NCBI GenBank assembly: GCA_964640995.1
Contig: CAZXJJ010000003.1
Location: 124,001 to 188,000, forward strand
Origin: JAAYUH01 sp964640995
GTDB taxonomy: Bacteria > Caldisericota > Caldisericia > B22-G15
Reading direction: 5' to 3'
Length of the DNA stretch: 64,000 nucleotides
Below are positions 54,246-63,258 of this stretch, piece by piece. The notes beneath the pieces were generated by a model. It was not told the DNA's origin. It was given only the letters and a program-made list of their open reading frames with translations, and did no database searches. Both the position numbers and the translations under genes were made by a program. Numbering within the stretch: position 1 is the first letter of the stretch; every line of letters starts with the position of its first letter.

Positions 54246-54565
54246 CCTAAAATTTCATCAATTTCTTTTTTTAAAGAATCAAAATTCAAAACACCTACAA
54301 TTGAACCAACGACCTTATCGTCCTCAAATACAAGAAGAGTTGGAATGTTTACAATATCATATTTTGAAGCAATTTCACTATTTTCTTCAACATCAACCTC
54401 ATAAAATTCTATTTCTCCATTATATATTTTTTTAAGTTTAACTAAATGTGGTTCTATAACTTTGCATGGATAACACCAATCTGCTGTAAACTTAACAACT
54501 TTAACTCCTTTAATATTTAAAACTTTCTCTAAAAATTCTTTTTGAGTTAATTTTCTTAGACTCAT
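54221..54565 (-). CDS. trxA: Thioredoxin
   Basis: A 114-residue thiol-disulfide reductase with the active site ADWCYPCKVIEP and the cis-proline in NIPTLLVFEDDKVVGSIVG. WCYPC replaces the usual WCGPC, which may change redox potential. It would serve ribonucleotide reductase and the 1-Cys peroxiredoxin (inference). It lies 15 bases after the rarA remnant, last in the nrdJ run. Confidence 0.92.
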   Translation of the reverse strand: MSLRKLTQKEFLEKVLNIKGVKVVKFTADWCYPCKVIEPHLVKLKKIYNGEIEFYEVDVEENSEIASKYDIVNIPTLLVFEDDKVVGSIVGVLNFDSLKKEIDEILGKKQKGWL

Positions 54566-54580
54566 ATTAAAAATTATAAC

Positions 54581-55760
54581 TTACTTTTCTTCAAAAAATT
54601 TTTTGTCTTTAATTTCATCTGGAAGATAGTCAATTTTTTCATCTAGATGGTCATGCGGATATTTATAACCCTCTCCCCAACCAAGTTCTTTTAAATCTTT
54701 TAAAACTGGATTTCTTAAGTGAAATGGAACAGGTAAATTTCCATATTTTTCAATCGCTTCAAGAACTTTTTCCTGTGCTTTAAGGACTCTATTATCTTTT
54801 GGTGCTTTAGAAAGATATAAAACAACTTCAGAAAGAATTAATTTTGCTTCAGGAAGACCTACTCTTTCAACTGCTTCTGCACCTGAAGATGCAATAACAA
54901 GGGCAAATGGATCAGAAAGACCTATGTCCTCACTTGCTAAGATTATTAATCTTCTTGTTATATATCTTAAATCTTCCCCTCCTTCAATCAATCTCATAAG
55001 ATAATAGAGTGATGCATCAGGATCACTTCCTCTTATGCTTTTTATTAGTGCAGAGATTAAATTATAATGTTCTTCTTTTTTATCAAACTTTATTTTTTTT
55101 GTAATTAAAAATTTTTTAAGTTCATCAAAACCTATTTTTTCATCTTTATATTCATCTTTTATATTTTCTAATACATTTAGCAAAAATCTTGCATCACCAT
55201 TCGAAATTTCAATCAAAAACTCTTTTGCAACAAAATCTAAATCAATATTTTCTAAAAATTTTAAAGCCCTCTCCAAAATATCTTTTCATTTCTTCAGATT
55301 TAAATGGCTCTAAAATAAATAAAAAGCATCTTGAAAGTAGTGGTGGAACAATTGTAAAATATGGATTTTCTGTTGTTGCTCCAATAAGAATTATGTCTTT
55401 ATTTTCAACAAAAGATAGTAAAAAATCTTGCTCTTTTCTATCTAATCTATGAATTTCATCAATAAATAAAATAGTTTCTTTTTGAAAAAATTCTTTTTCT
55501 CTTTTTGCATTATCAATTATAATTCTTAACTCCTTTATTCCAGTTTCAGCACCAGAAACTCTTATAAAATTCAATTTGCTCTCATTTTTTATAACTTCAG
55601 CAAGAGTTGTTTTTCCAGAAACTGTCGGTCCCCAAATTATAAGATTTGGAACATTGCCTTCTCTTACTTTTTGTTTGAATTGTTCATTTATTATATCTTT
55701 ATGTCCTATAAATTCATCAAAATTTTTTGGTCTTAAAATAATTGATAGGGGTTTTTTCAT
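54581..55760 (-). pseudogene. rarA: RarA/MgsA-type AAA ATPase gene split by one frameshift
   Basis: Two overlapping frames make one RarA-like replication-recombination ATPase of about 392 residues. The first (55242-55760) has LRPKNFDEFIGHKDI, Walker A GPTVSGKT, Walker B LFIDEIHRLDRKEQDFLL and the sensor GATTENPYF. The second (54581-55276) has SNGDARFLLNVLENI, IRGSDPDASLYYLMRLIEGG and LPVPFHLRNPVLKDLKELGWG. Frame is lost near 55280: removing one T restores EEMKRILERALKFLENI. Either a true mutation or a one-base sequence error; all domains are otherwise complete. Its ATG overlaps the upstream exonuclease stop by four bases. Confidence 0.85.
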
Positions 55761-56350
55761 AAATCTTCTATAAAAACATAAAATGCATCAAGAGTTAATC
55801 TATCATCTTTAAACATCTTTTCAGCATAGTTTTTTATAAAACTCTTTTCTATGTTTTTACTTCTTTCTTTTAAAATCTCCCATAATTTAAATGTTAAAAT
55901 TGCATCATCAACTGCTCTGTGATACTCATCAGACAAAATTCCAAATTGATTTAAAGCATTTCTCAAAGAATGAGATTTTAGGTTTGGCGCTAAAAATTTG
56001 GAAATAATTAAAGTATCAGAGAGTCTATTATTAAATTTAATATTTCCTCTTGCTTCAATAAATGGAACATCAAAATTTAATATGTTGTGTCCTATGAGTG
56101 GATAATTCTCTATAAATTCAAAAAATTCTTTTATTGCTATCTCTTCATCAATACCATAATTCAATATATCTTCTTCCGTTAAACCTGTCATTTTTTTAAT
56201 ATCATCTGGTAAAGATTCTTTTGGATCAATGAGTCGAGAAAATGTCTCTTTTATTTGACCATCAAGTACCTTTATAGATCCAATTTCAACAAGTTTATGA
56301 TATTCTGGATTAAGTCCTGTTGTTTCTACATCAAAGAAGATTAGAGTCAT
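55757..56350 (-). CDS. DnaQ/PolC-type 3'-5' exonuclease
   Basis: A 197-residue DEDDh exonuclease. Asp7 and Glu9 lie in FFDVETTGLNPEYHKLVEIG, the ExoII aspartate in IGHNILNFDVPF, and ExoIII in EYHRAVDDA with the catalytic histidine. It could act as a proofreading subunit or a stand-alone repair nuclease. It overlaps folB by 20 bases and rarA by four. Confidence 0.87.
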   Translation of the reverse strand: MTLIFFDVETTGLNPEYHKLVEIGSIKVLDGQIKETFSRLIDPKESLPDDIKKMTGLTEEDILNYGIDEEIAIKEFFEFIENYPLIGHNILNFDVPFIEARGNIKFNNRLSDTLIISKFLAPNLKSHSLRNALNQFGILSDEYHRAVDDAILTFKLWEILKERSKNIEKSFIKNYAEKMFKDDRLTLDAFYVFIEDL

Positions 56351-56690
56351 TTTTAAGAGTTACCTCAACCCCAACTTTATCAAGAATTCCTTTAATAGGT
56401 GGAGAAAATTTTTCAACCGAAACTTTTACACTTTTTACTCTTTTATCTTCAAGAATTTTTCTTCCAATTTCTTTTGCAAGAGTTTCAATTAATTTAAATT
56501 TGAAATTTTCAACAATATCTTTTGTTTTTTTATATATTTCAGTGTAATCAACTGTATTTTTTAATTCATCTTCATTTGGCATATCACATTCAATTTCAAG
56601 ATTAACAACAAATCTTTGACCAAGTAAATTTTCTTCTTTTATTGCACCATGATAAGCATAAAATTCCATTCCTTTAAAAAAAATTTTCAT
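56331..56690 (-). CDS. folB: Dihydroneopterin aldolase
   Basis: A 119-residue enzyme that cleaves dihydroneopterin to 6-hydroxymethyl-dihydropterin for folate synthesis. FYAYHGAIKEENLLGQRFVVNLEIE and NTVDYTEIYKKT are family signatures, with LIETLAKEIGRKIL following. It overlaps folP by four bases. A separate folK is not seen. Confidence 0.92.
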   Translation of the reverse strand: MKIFFKGMEFYAYHGAIKEENLLGQRFVVNLEIECDMPNEDELKNTVDYTEIYKKTKDIVENFKFKLIETLAKEIGRKILEDKRVKSVKVSVEKFSPPIKGILDKVGVEVTLKNDSNLL

Positions 56691-57895
56691 TCTTCACCCC
56701 TTACAAATTCATCATATAGTTTTACTGCCCTTTTTACTTCCTTTACATCATGGACCCTTAAAATATCTACTCCTTCTTCAACTGCTTTGAGAGTTGCTGC
56801 AATTGTTCCTTCAACTCTTTCATAAATTGGTAGACTAAGAATTTCACCTATAAAACTTTTTCTACTCGGACCTAACAAAATAGGATATCCAAGTGTTTTA
56901 AAAACACTTATATTTTTAATAATTTTAAGATTTTCCTTTACTCCCTTTCCAAATCCAATTCCTGGATCTAAAATTATATTCTCTTTTTTAATTCCATTTT
57001 CTAATGCATAATTAATTCTCTCATCAAAAAATTCCATAATATCCATTATTACATCTTTGTAATAATTTTCAGTTGGTGGCTTTCCTCCTCTTCCATCAAT
57101 TGAGTGCATCAAAACAACTGGAACATTATATTTACTTATTAACACAACCATTTCTTTATCATATCTTAAAGCAAGAGTATCATTTATTAAACTTGCACCA
57201 ATATGAAGTGCTTCTTTTACTATTTGAGGTTTATATGTATCAACTGAAATTGGAACATCAATTTCTTTGATTAACCTTTTTAAAACAGGAATAACCCTTC
57301 CTCTTTCCTCTTCATAAGAAATTGGATTAGAACCAGGCCTTGTTGATTCACCTCCAATATCAATTAAATCAGCACCCCACTCAACCATGAGAGTTGCAAG
57401 TCCTATTGCATTGTCTATTAAATTATCTCCATAAAGGCCATCTTCTGAAAATGAATCTGGTGTTAAGTTTATGATACCCATAATATAAGTTTTTTTACCC
57501 CATTCAAAAATTTTATTTCCGATTTTTGTTTTTTTAACTTTCTCACTAAATAAAATTCTATCTAACTCCTCAGCAACTATTTTTAGACCAAAAGGTTCAA
57601 GTTTTAATTTTGGAATTAATTTTTTATACATTGATAGAGTTCCAATTATTATACAATTTACATTTTGCTTTTCTAAATTATAGGCATCATGAGGAATTGC
57701 ACAATCTCCTCCTAAAGATAGGCACTCCTGTTTTAAAATGTTCGCTCCTCTTGAATCCAAATCTTCAACTTTAATAAGTTTTAAAATCATTTTATCCTTC
57801 ATTATTGATATGCCAACTGGATGAACATTAAGAGAGATAAGAGCCTTTTCTTTTTCAAAATCCTTTAAATTTAATTCTCTTACTCTAAATTTCAT
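56687..57895 (-). CDS. folP: Dihydropteroate synthase with N-terminal extension
   Basis: A 402-residue enzyme that joins hydroxymethyl-dihydropterin with p-aminobenzoate. The catalytic TIM barrel starts near residue 130 with IMGIINLTPDSFSEDGL, DLIDIGGESTRPGSNPI, PISVDTYKP, LMHSIDG, and ILDPGIGFGKGVKENL. About 125 extra residues at the N-terminus (with LDSRGANILKQE and GGDCAIPHDAYN) resemble the longer FolP forms of clostridial and related anaerobes. It overlaps folE by 11 bases. Confidence 0.93.
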   Translation of the reverse strand: MKFRVRELNLKDFEKEKALISLNVHPVGISIMKDKMILKLIKVEDLDSRGANILKQECLSLGGDCAIPHDAYNLEKQNVNCIIIGTLSMYKKLIPKLKLEPFGLKIVAEELDRILFSEKVKKTKIGNKIFEWGKKTYIMGIINLTPDSFSEDGLYGDNLIDNAIGLATLMVEWGADLIDIGGESTRPGSNPISYEEERGRVIPVLKRLIKEIDVPISVDTYKPQIVKEALHIGASLINDTLALRYDKEMVVLISKYNVPVVLMHSIDGRGGKPPTENYYKDVIMDIMEFFDERINYALENGIKKENIILDPGIGFGKGVKENLKIIKNISVFKTLGYPILLGPSRKSFIGEILSLPIYERVEGTIAATLKAVEEGVDILRVHDVKEVKRAVKLYDEFVRGEE

Positions 57896-58460
57896 TGTTT
57901 CCTTTTGAAATTAGCATTAAAAATTCACTTCTAGTGGATGCATATTTTTCAAAACCACCCCTTATAGCAGAAGTTATTATTAAACTACCCATTTTTTTAA
58001 CACCTCTCATAACCATACAAAGATGCTCTGCCTCAATTACAACTCCAAGACCAAGAGGTTGAACTTCTTTATAAATTATATCTGCAATTTCGCTTGTTAA
58101 TCTCTCTTGAAGTTGAGGTTTTCTTGAAAGAGAGTCAACCACTCTTGCAATTTTTGATATTCCAACAAGTTTTTTACTTGGAATATATCCAACATGAGCT
58201 TTTCCAAAAAATGGAAGAAAATGATGCTCGCACATTGAGAAAAAAGATATATTTCTTAAAATAACCATCTCATGGTGTTTTTCTTCAACAAATCCATTCT
58301 TAAGGTGCTCTCTTGGGTCTTCATGTATGCCTCTAAAAATTTCTTCATACATGTCTGCAATTCGTTCTGGAGTTTCTTTTAAACCCTCTCTCTCTTTATT
58401 TTCTCCAATTGCTTCAATTATCATTTCAACTGCTTGTTTAATCTTTTCCTTATCAATCAA
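57885..58460 (-). CDS. folE: GTP cyclohydrolase I
   Basis: A 191-residue zinc enzyme that makes dihydroneopterin triphosphate from GTP, the first folate step. Signatures are EGLKETPERIADMYEEIF, SMCEHHFLPFFGKAHVGYIP with the zinc Cys and His, SRKPQLQERLTSEIAD and EAEHLCMVMRGVKK. The start overlaps hutI by eight bases. Confidence 0.96.
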   Translation of the reverse strand: MIDKEKIKQAVEMIIEAIGENKEREGLKETPERIADMYEEIFRGIHEDPREHLKNGFVEEKHHEMVILRNISFFSMCEHHFLPFFGKAHVGYIPSKKLVGISKIARVVDSLSRKPQLQERLTSEIADIIYKEVQPLGLGVVIEAEHLCMVMRGVKKMGSLIITSAIRGGFEKYASTRSEFLMLISKGNNEI

Positions 58461-59694
58461 CTTTAATCACCTCTCCATTAATTATCACATATTTTACAAA
58501 ATTCATACCAAAATAATATGGAATTTCTTTGAAACTTTTAAGTGAAAAAATTACAAAATCTCCTCTTTTACCAACTTCAATACTACCAACCTCATTTTGT
58601 AAATTTAAAGCATAAGCACTATTTATTGTTGAACAATTTATTGCTTCCTCTATTGTTAATCCTTCTCTTATTAAACTTAAAGAAATAATTAATGGAAAAT
58701 TTAATGATGGTGATGTACCTGGATTAAAATCTGTTGAAATTGACAATGGAATTCCTGAATCTATCAATTTTCTTCCTCTATTCTCTTCTCTTTTAAAAAT
58801 GAATCTTTCAAGAGGAAAAATTATTCCAATAATGTCTTTTTCTTTCAATTTTTCTAATTCAGAATCAGTTGTTAAATCAAGATGAGAGAGAGATTTTATA
58901 TTGTATTTCAATGCAAGGGATAACGCTCCTAAATTGTTAAACTGGTCGATATGAAGAGAAACAAAAATTCCTAATTTTTGTGTTTCTTCTAAAATTTCTA
59001 TAGCATCTTCTTTTGTGAATGCACCATCTTCAACAAAAATATCAATAAAATCAATTAAATATTCATTTTTTAATTTAGGAAGAACAGTTTTAACCTCATT
59101 TAAAAAAATTTTTTTATCTATATCTTTTGGAACAAGATGAAGCAAAAATGTTGATACAATATTTGATTTAATTTCATTTTTTAATTTTTTAATGATTTTT
59201 AAAAGTTCTATCTCTTTTTCAATATAAAGACCATATCCACTTTTTATTTCAAGAGATAATATTCCATAAGAATTTGCAGTTAAAATTTTATTTTTTGTTA
59301 TTCTGATTAATTCACCTTCACTTAATGATGTGGTATCTTTTTGAGTTTTATAAATTCCTCCGCCCTTTTTTTGAATTGAAAGATATGACTCACCTTTAAT
59401 TTTTAACAAAAACTCATCTTCTCTTGAACCACCAAAAAGAATGTGAGTATGTGGGTCAATAAATCCTGGCAAAAGTATGTTTTCATTTTTTAAATCTAAT
59501 TTATTTTGACTTTCAAATCTATCTAAGACTTCATCTGTTGATGAAACACAAATTACCCTTCCATCTTTTATTGCAATTCCGCCAGTCTCTATTATTTTTA
59601 ACTCTTTTAAATCTCTGCTTCTTTTTAATTTTGAATCGAAAGGTGTAACTATTTCTTTTATGTTATAAATTAATAAATCAGCGCTTTCTTTCAT
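58453..59694 (-). CDS. hutI: Imidazolonepropionase
   Basis: A 413-residue amidohydrolase of the histidine breakdown path, opening imidazolone-propionate to formiminoglutamate. The metal motif is GFIDPHTHILFGGSREDEF; LEIKSGYGLYIEKEIELLK, VSLHIDQFN, SLSHLDLTTD and STDFNPGTSPSLNFPLI follow in the HutI order. The ATG directly abuts the nrdJ stop. No hutH, hutU or hutF is in this window, so its place in a folate operon is unusual; formiminoglutamate is later used with tetrahydrofolate. Confidence 0.9.
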   Translation of the reverse strand: MKESADLLIYNIKEIVTPFDSKLKRSRDLKELKIIETGGIAIKDGRVICVSSTDEVLDRFESQNKLDLKNENILLPGFIDPHTHILFGGSREDEFLLKIKGESYLSIQKKGGGIYKTQKDTTSLSEGELIRITKNKILTANSYGILSLEIKSGYGLYIEKEIELLKIIKKLKNEIKSNIVSTFLLHLVPKDIDKKIFLNEVKTVLPKLKNEYLIDFIDIFVEDGAFTKEDAIEILEETQKLGIFVSLHIDQFNNLGALSLALKYNIKSLSHLDLTTDSELEKLKEKDIIGIIFPLERFIFKREENRGRKLIDSGIPLSISTDFNPGTSPSLNFPLIISLSLIREGLTIEEAINCSTINSAYALNLQNEVGSIEVGKRGDFVIFSLKSFKEIPYYFGMNFVKYVIINGEVIKVD

Positions 59695-62600
59695 TTAATC
59701 ACATTTTGAATAACCGCAATTTGGACATGTATAACAACCCTCTTGACTCATCATGAGCGAACTACACTCAGGACAAATTTGAACATCCAATTTTTGAGGT
59801 TGTGTCTCAATTTTAGGAACTATCTTTTCTTCAAACTTTAACTCTTTCTTTTCTTCTTTACTCATTGAAAGATAAATTTCAATTGCTTTTGCAATTGCAT
59901 CTGCACATGAAAGAATTTTGTCTCCATCTTGCCAAATTGGATTGGGACATCTTATTCCCTTAAGTTGTTCAATTATTGGTTCAGGAGAAACTCCAGATCT
60001 TAAAGCAAGGGAAATAAGTCGAGAAATAGCTTCAGTTTGTGATGCAGCGCAACCTCCTGCTTTTCCAAGAGTTGAAAAGACCTCACATATTCCATTTATA
60101 TCTTCATTAATTGTTACATATAAATTTCCACAACCTGTTTTCATCTTAATTGTTGCACCATAAGTAATTTTCGGTCTTGGTCTTGGAGAAATTTTTTCTC
60201 TCTCTTTCTCTTCCTCTTTCTCTTTTCCTTTTACAAGAACCTGAACTTCTTTAGATCTATCTCTATAAACAGTAACTCCTTTGAGTCCTAGTTCATATGC
60301 CATAAGATAAACTCTTCTTACATCATCAACTGTTGCTTCATTTCTTAAATTAACTGTTTTTGAAACTGCATTATCAACACAATCTTGAAATGCTTTCTGA
60401 ATTTTTATATGCCACTCAGGTTCAATATCATGTGCTGTTATATATATTCTTTTCATATCTTCTGGAATTTCATCAATGTGCTGCACTGTTCCCTCTTCAA
60501 CAATTTTCTCCATTAGTACATCACTATATAAACCTCTCTCTTTTAATTCTTTTTCAAAAAGAGGAAGGATTTCAAACCACTGACCAATTGCAACCTGTCT
60601 TTTAAATGCAAGTGCAAAAATTGGTTCAATTCCAGAAGAGCAACCTGCTATTATACTTATTGACCCTGTTGGTGCAATTGTTGTAACAGTTGCATTTCTA
60701 ACTTTTCTATTTTCTTTTTCATGAATACTTCCACTCCATGCAGGGTAAACTCCTCTTTCTTGTGCTAACTCTTCTGACTTTTCCCATGCTTTTTTGCTTA
60801 TAAAAGACATAAGTTCTGTTGCTAAATTTACTGCTTCCTCTGAATTGTATGGAATTCTTAACTTTATAAGCAAATCTGCAAAACCCATAATTCCAAGACC
60901 AATTTTTCTTGTTAGTTTTGTTTTTTCTTCAATTTGTTTAAGTGGAAATTTATTTGCATCAATTACATTATCAAGAAAGTGAACAGCATTTTTTACAACT
61001 TTCCCCAATCTATCATAATCTATTTTTCCATCTTTAAAAAACTTTGAAACATCTATCGATCCTAAATTGCAAGATTCATAAGGCAATAAAGGTTGCTCTC
61101 CACATTGATGAACTACAATTCCATTCGCTATCATTGAATGAGTGAATGGCTCAGTTAAATCATAAACTTCTTCTTCTCCAATATATTCTACAGATTTTAC
61201 TTCATCAATAAAATCTTCTTCAGTGTAATTTGGATGATGTATATTCTCTAATTTCTCTTGTTTTCTCTTATTTAAAAAACCGATTAAATTTTTAAATTTT
61301 TCTCTATTTTCTCCAAAAATACACAATTCATATAATTTACCATCGGTTTTATTTGTTTTAATTTCTCCATTTTTTGTAATATATAGAAAAGTTCCCTCTC
61401 TTGGTTTCCTGCTTCTATCTAAAATACTCGATTTAATTCCTAAATTAATCAACAAAATTTGAATTTGTTTTAAAAGTTTTAAACTCTTTGAAGAGAGGAC
61501 TATCCAAGAACTATCGCTCCTTGGATGATCCCTTATCGTTCCATCTGCACTAAATATACCTTTGAGAAAACCTAAAACTGCCTCTTTTGGTGCTAAAAAT
61601 ATAGATTCAGGAACTTCTTTATCTTCTGATTTCACTGGTTTTACTCCTAGTTTTTTAAAAAATTCAACAAAATATTTACTATGATAAGATAAATTATAAA
61701 CATTGTTTTTTCTTAAAACTTCTTTAATTTCTCTGCCATAATATGAATTCAAAATCTTTTTGAAATAAATCATTATGTCTTTATCTTCATATCCAAAAGT
61801 CCATACAACTCTTGGATTATTATCTCCATACCTTAACCATCCATCTCCAATAAGCCATCCTAAAACTTCACCAAGTTCTTTTGACCATTTATTTGGTAAA
61901 TTTAATTTAAAACTTCTATTGTTTTTACCAATAAAGGTGTTTTCTATATTTAAAGAACAATATTCACTAAATTTTCCTTCACCTGGTTGTAATAATACTT
62001 TATGTTTATTAGGTATTATATTTTTTAATTCTATCCAACCTTCAGTTGTCATTATTTTATGATCACCTGTTCCAATTAATTCATATCCAGATTTTGTCTC
62101 AAGTTTATAAACTGGTCTTACACCTGTTTTAAATGCTCTTATAATAGTATTAAGTTTTAAACTTCTCTTGGTTTTAAGTTTTATATTTCCCTCATTTGAA
62201 TGTGTATTTTCTATAACACTTTCATCAGTTAATATTTGTAAGCCACCTTCTGAATATAAACTTGCAATATCTCTTATTTTCATTAAACCTAATTCTGTTG
62301 AAATTAATGTATCGCCAACTACACAGGGGTTTGTTGATTCAATTTCGCCAAGGTGAGGTGTTGGATTTTTCTTGTTTATATTATCTATAAAAATAACTCC
62401 TGGATCTCCGCTTTTCCAAGCATGTTCAACTATCATTTCAAAAACATCTCTTGCTCTTAATTTTTTCCAAACTCTTCCATCTCTTGGATTTATAAGTTCA
62501 TATTCTTCATCATTGAAATATTTATTCATAAAATAATCTGTTATTGCAACAGAAATGTTGAAATTTGTTAAAACACCTTCTTTATCTTTTGCAATTATAA

Positions 62601-63147
62601 AGTCTAAAATGTCTGGATGATCAACTCTTAAAATTCCCATGTTTGCTCCTCTTCTAACCCCACCCTGTTTTATTGTTTCTGTTGCTTTATCAAAAACCTC
62701 CATAAAAGAAAGTGGACCTGATGCAACTCCCATTGTTGATTTTACTATATCCCCCTTTGGCCTCAATCTAGAAAAAGAAAAACCAGTACCACCACCTGAT
62801 TGGTGAATAAGGGCAGTGTATTTAACTGCATCAAAGATTTCTGTTAGCGAGTCACCAACTGGAAGAACAAAACAGGCAGAAAGAATTCCTAGTTCTCTTC
62901 CTGCATTCATAAGAGTTGGTGAGTTTGGTAAAAATTCTAAATTAACCATCATGTTTAAAAAATCTTCAAATACCTTTTCTATATCTACATCTTTGTTATA
63001 AGTTCTATCAATATTTGCTATTACTCTTGCAACTCTTTCAAAAAGTTCAAAAGGAGTTTCGATAACTTCTCCTTTTTCATTTTTCTTTAGATATCTTTTT
63101 TCAAGAACAAGTTTTGCTTGAGGCGAAAGTTTTATGTTTTTATCCAT
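59695..63147 (-). CDS. nrdJ: Adenosylcobalamin-dependent ribonucleoside reductase (class II) precursor with intein
   Basis: An 1150-residue precursor that gives a 743-residue reductase after splicing out residues 275-681. The extein makes deoxyribonucleotides with a B12 radical. Visible are SACFVLPVGDSLTE with the first redox cysteine, HQSGGGTGFSFSRLRP, the spliced active site NP-CGEQPLLPYESCNLGS with the radical cysteine and its partner 11 residues later, TIAPTGSISIIAGCSSG, and a C-terminal zinc-ribbon (CPECSSLMM, CPNCGYSKC). No N-terminal ATP cone is seen. AGGAGGAG precedes the ATG. It heads an eight-gene run with hutI and folate genes. No cobalamin riboswitch is visible; the leader is short. 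Confidence 0.95.
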   Translation of the reverse strand: MDKNIKLSPQAKLVLEKRYLKKNEKGEVIETPFELFERVARVIANIDRTYNKDVDIEKVFEDFLNMMVNLEFLPNSPTLMNAGRELGILSACFVLPVGDSLTEIFDAVKYTALIHQSGGGTGFSFSRLRPKGDIVKSTMGVASGPLSFMEVFDKATETIKQGGVRRGANMGILRVDHPDILDFIIAKDKEGVLTNFNISVAITDYFMNKYFNDEEYELINPRDGRVWKKLRARDVFEMIVEHAWKSGDPGVIFIDNINKKNPTPHLGEIESTNPCVVGDTLISTELGLMKIRDIASLYSEGGLQILTDESVIENTHSNEGNIKLKTKRSLKLNTIIRAFKTGVRPVYKLETKSGYELIGTGDHKIMTTEGWIELKNIIPNKHKVLLQPGEGKFSEYCSLNIENTFIGKNNRSFKLNLPNKWSKELGEVLGWLIGDGWLRYGDNNPRVVWTFGYEDKDIMIYFKKILNSYYGREIKEVLRKNNVYNLSYHSKYFVEFFKKLGVKPVKSEDKEVPESIFLAPKEAVLGFLKGIFSADGTIRDHPRSDSSWIVLSSKSLKLLKQIQILLINLGIKSSILDRSRKPREGTFLYITKNGEIKTNKTDGKLYELCIFGENREKFKNLIGFLNKRKQEKLENIHHPNYTEEDFIDEVKSVEYIGEEEVYDLTEPFTHSMIANGIVVHQCGEQPLLPYESCNLGSIDVSKFFKDGKIDYDRLGKVVKNAVHFLDNVIDANKFPLKQIEEKTKLTRKIGLGIMGFADLLIKLRIPYNSEEAVNLATELMSFISKKAWEKSEELAQERGVYPAWSGSIHEKENRKVRNATVTTIAPTGSISIIAGCSSGIEPIFALAFKRQVAIGQWFEILPLFEKELKERGLYSDVLMEKIVEEGTVQHIDEIPEDMKRIYITAHDIEPEWHIKIQKAFQDCVDNAVSKTVNLRNEATVDDVRRVYLMAYELGLKGVTVYRDRSKEVQVLVKGKEKEEEKEREKISPRPRPKITYGATIKMKTGCGNLYVTINEDINGICEVFSTLGKAGGCAASQTEAISRLISLALRSGVSPEPIIEQLKGIRCPNPIWQDGDKILSCADAIAKAIEIYLSMSKEEKKELKFEEKIVPKIETQPQKLDVQICPECSSLMMSQEGCYTCPNCGYSKCD
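61105..62325 (-). other. Intein with LAGLIDADG homing endonuclease inside nrdJ
   Basis: A 407-residue protein-splicing element. It starts at Cys275 (CVVGDTLIST, block A) and ends at VVHQ before Cys682; block B TGDHKIMTTEGW is visible. Two LAGLIDADG-like motifs, LGWLIGDGWL and LKGIFSADGTI, mark a homing endonuclease domain. The last two residues are His-Gln where His-Asn is usual. The +1 extein residue is the cysteine of NPCGEQ, so splicing restores the enzyme active site. Confidence 0.93.
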
Positions 63148-63181
63148 TGTCTCCTCCTAAAAAATTAGGGGTCTTTATTTA

Positions 63182-63210
63182 AATTTACAACCTTATATAG
63201 TTTAAGTCAA
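63182..63210 (-). promoter_or_regulatory. Promoter of the nrdJ-folate operon
   Basis: On the minus strand TTGACT (63210-63205) and TAAATT (63187-63182) are exactly 17 bases apart, about 35 bases before the nrdJ ATG. The -10 is only a partial consensus match. Confidence 0.5.
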
Positions 63211-63258
63211 TAAAAAAATTTTCTTTTTCTGAAAAGAGTTTTTAAAATCAAAATGGTA

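Noticed and set aside
63148..63258. Cobalamin riboswitch before nrdJ
   Set aside because: The space is too short and no B12-box-like sequence is seen; it contains a plain promoter instead.
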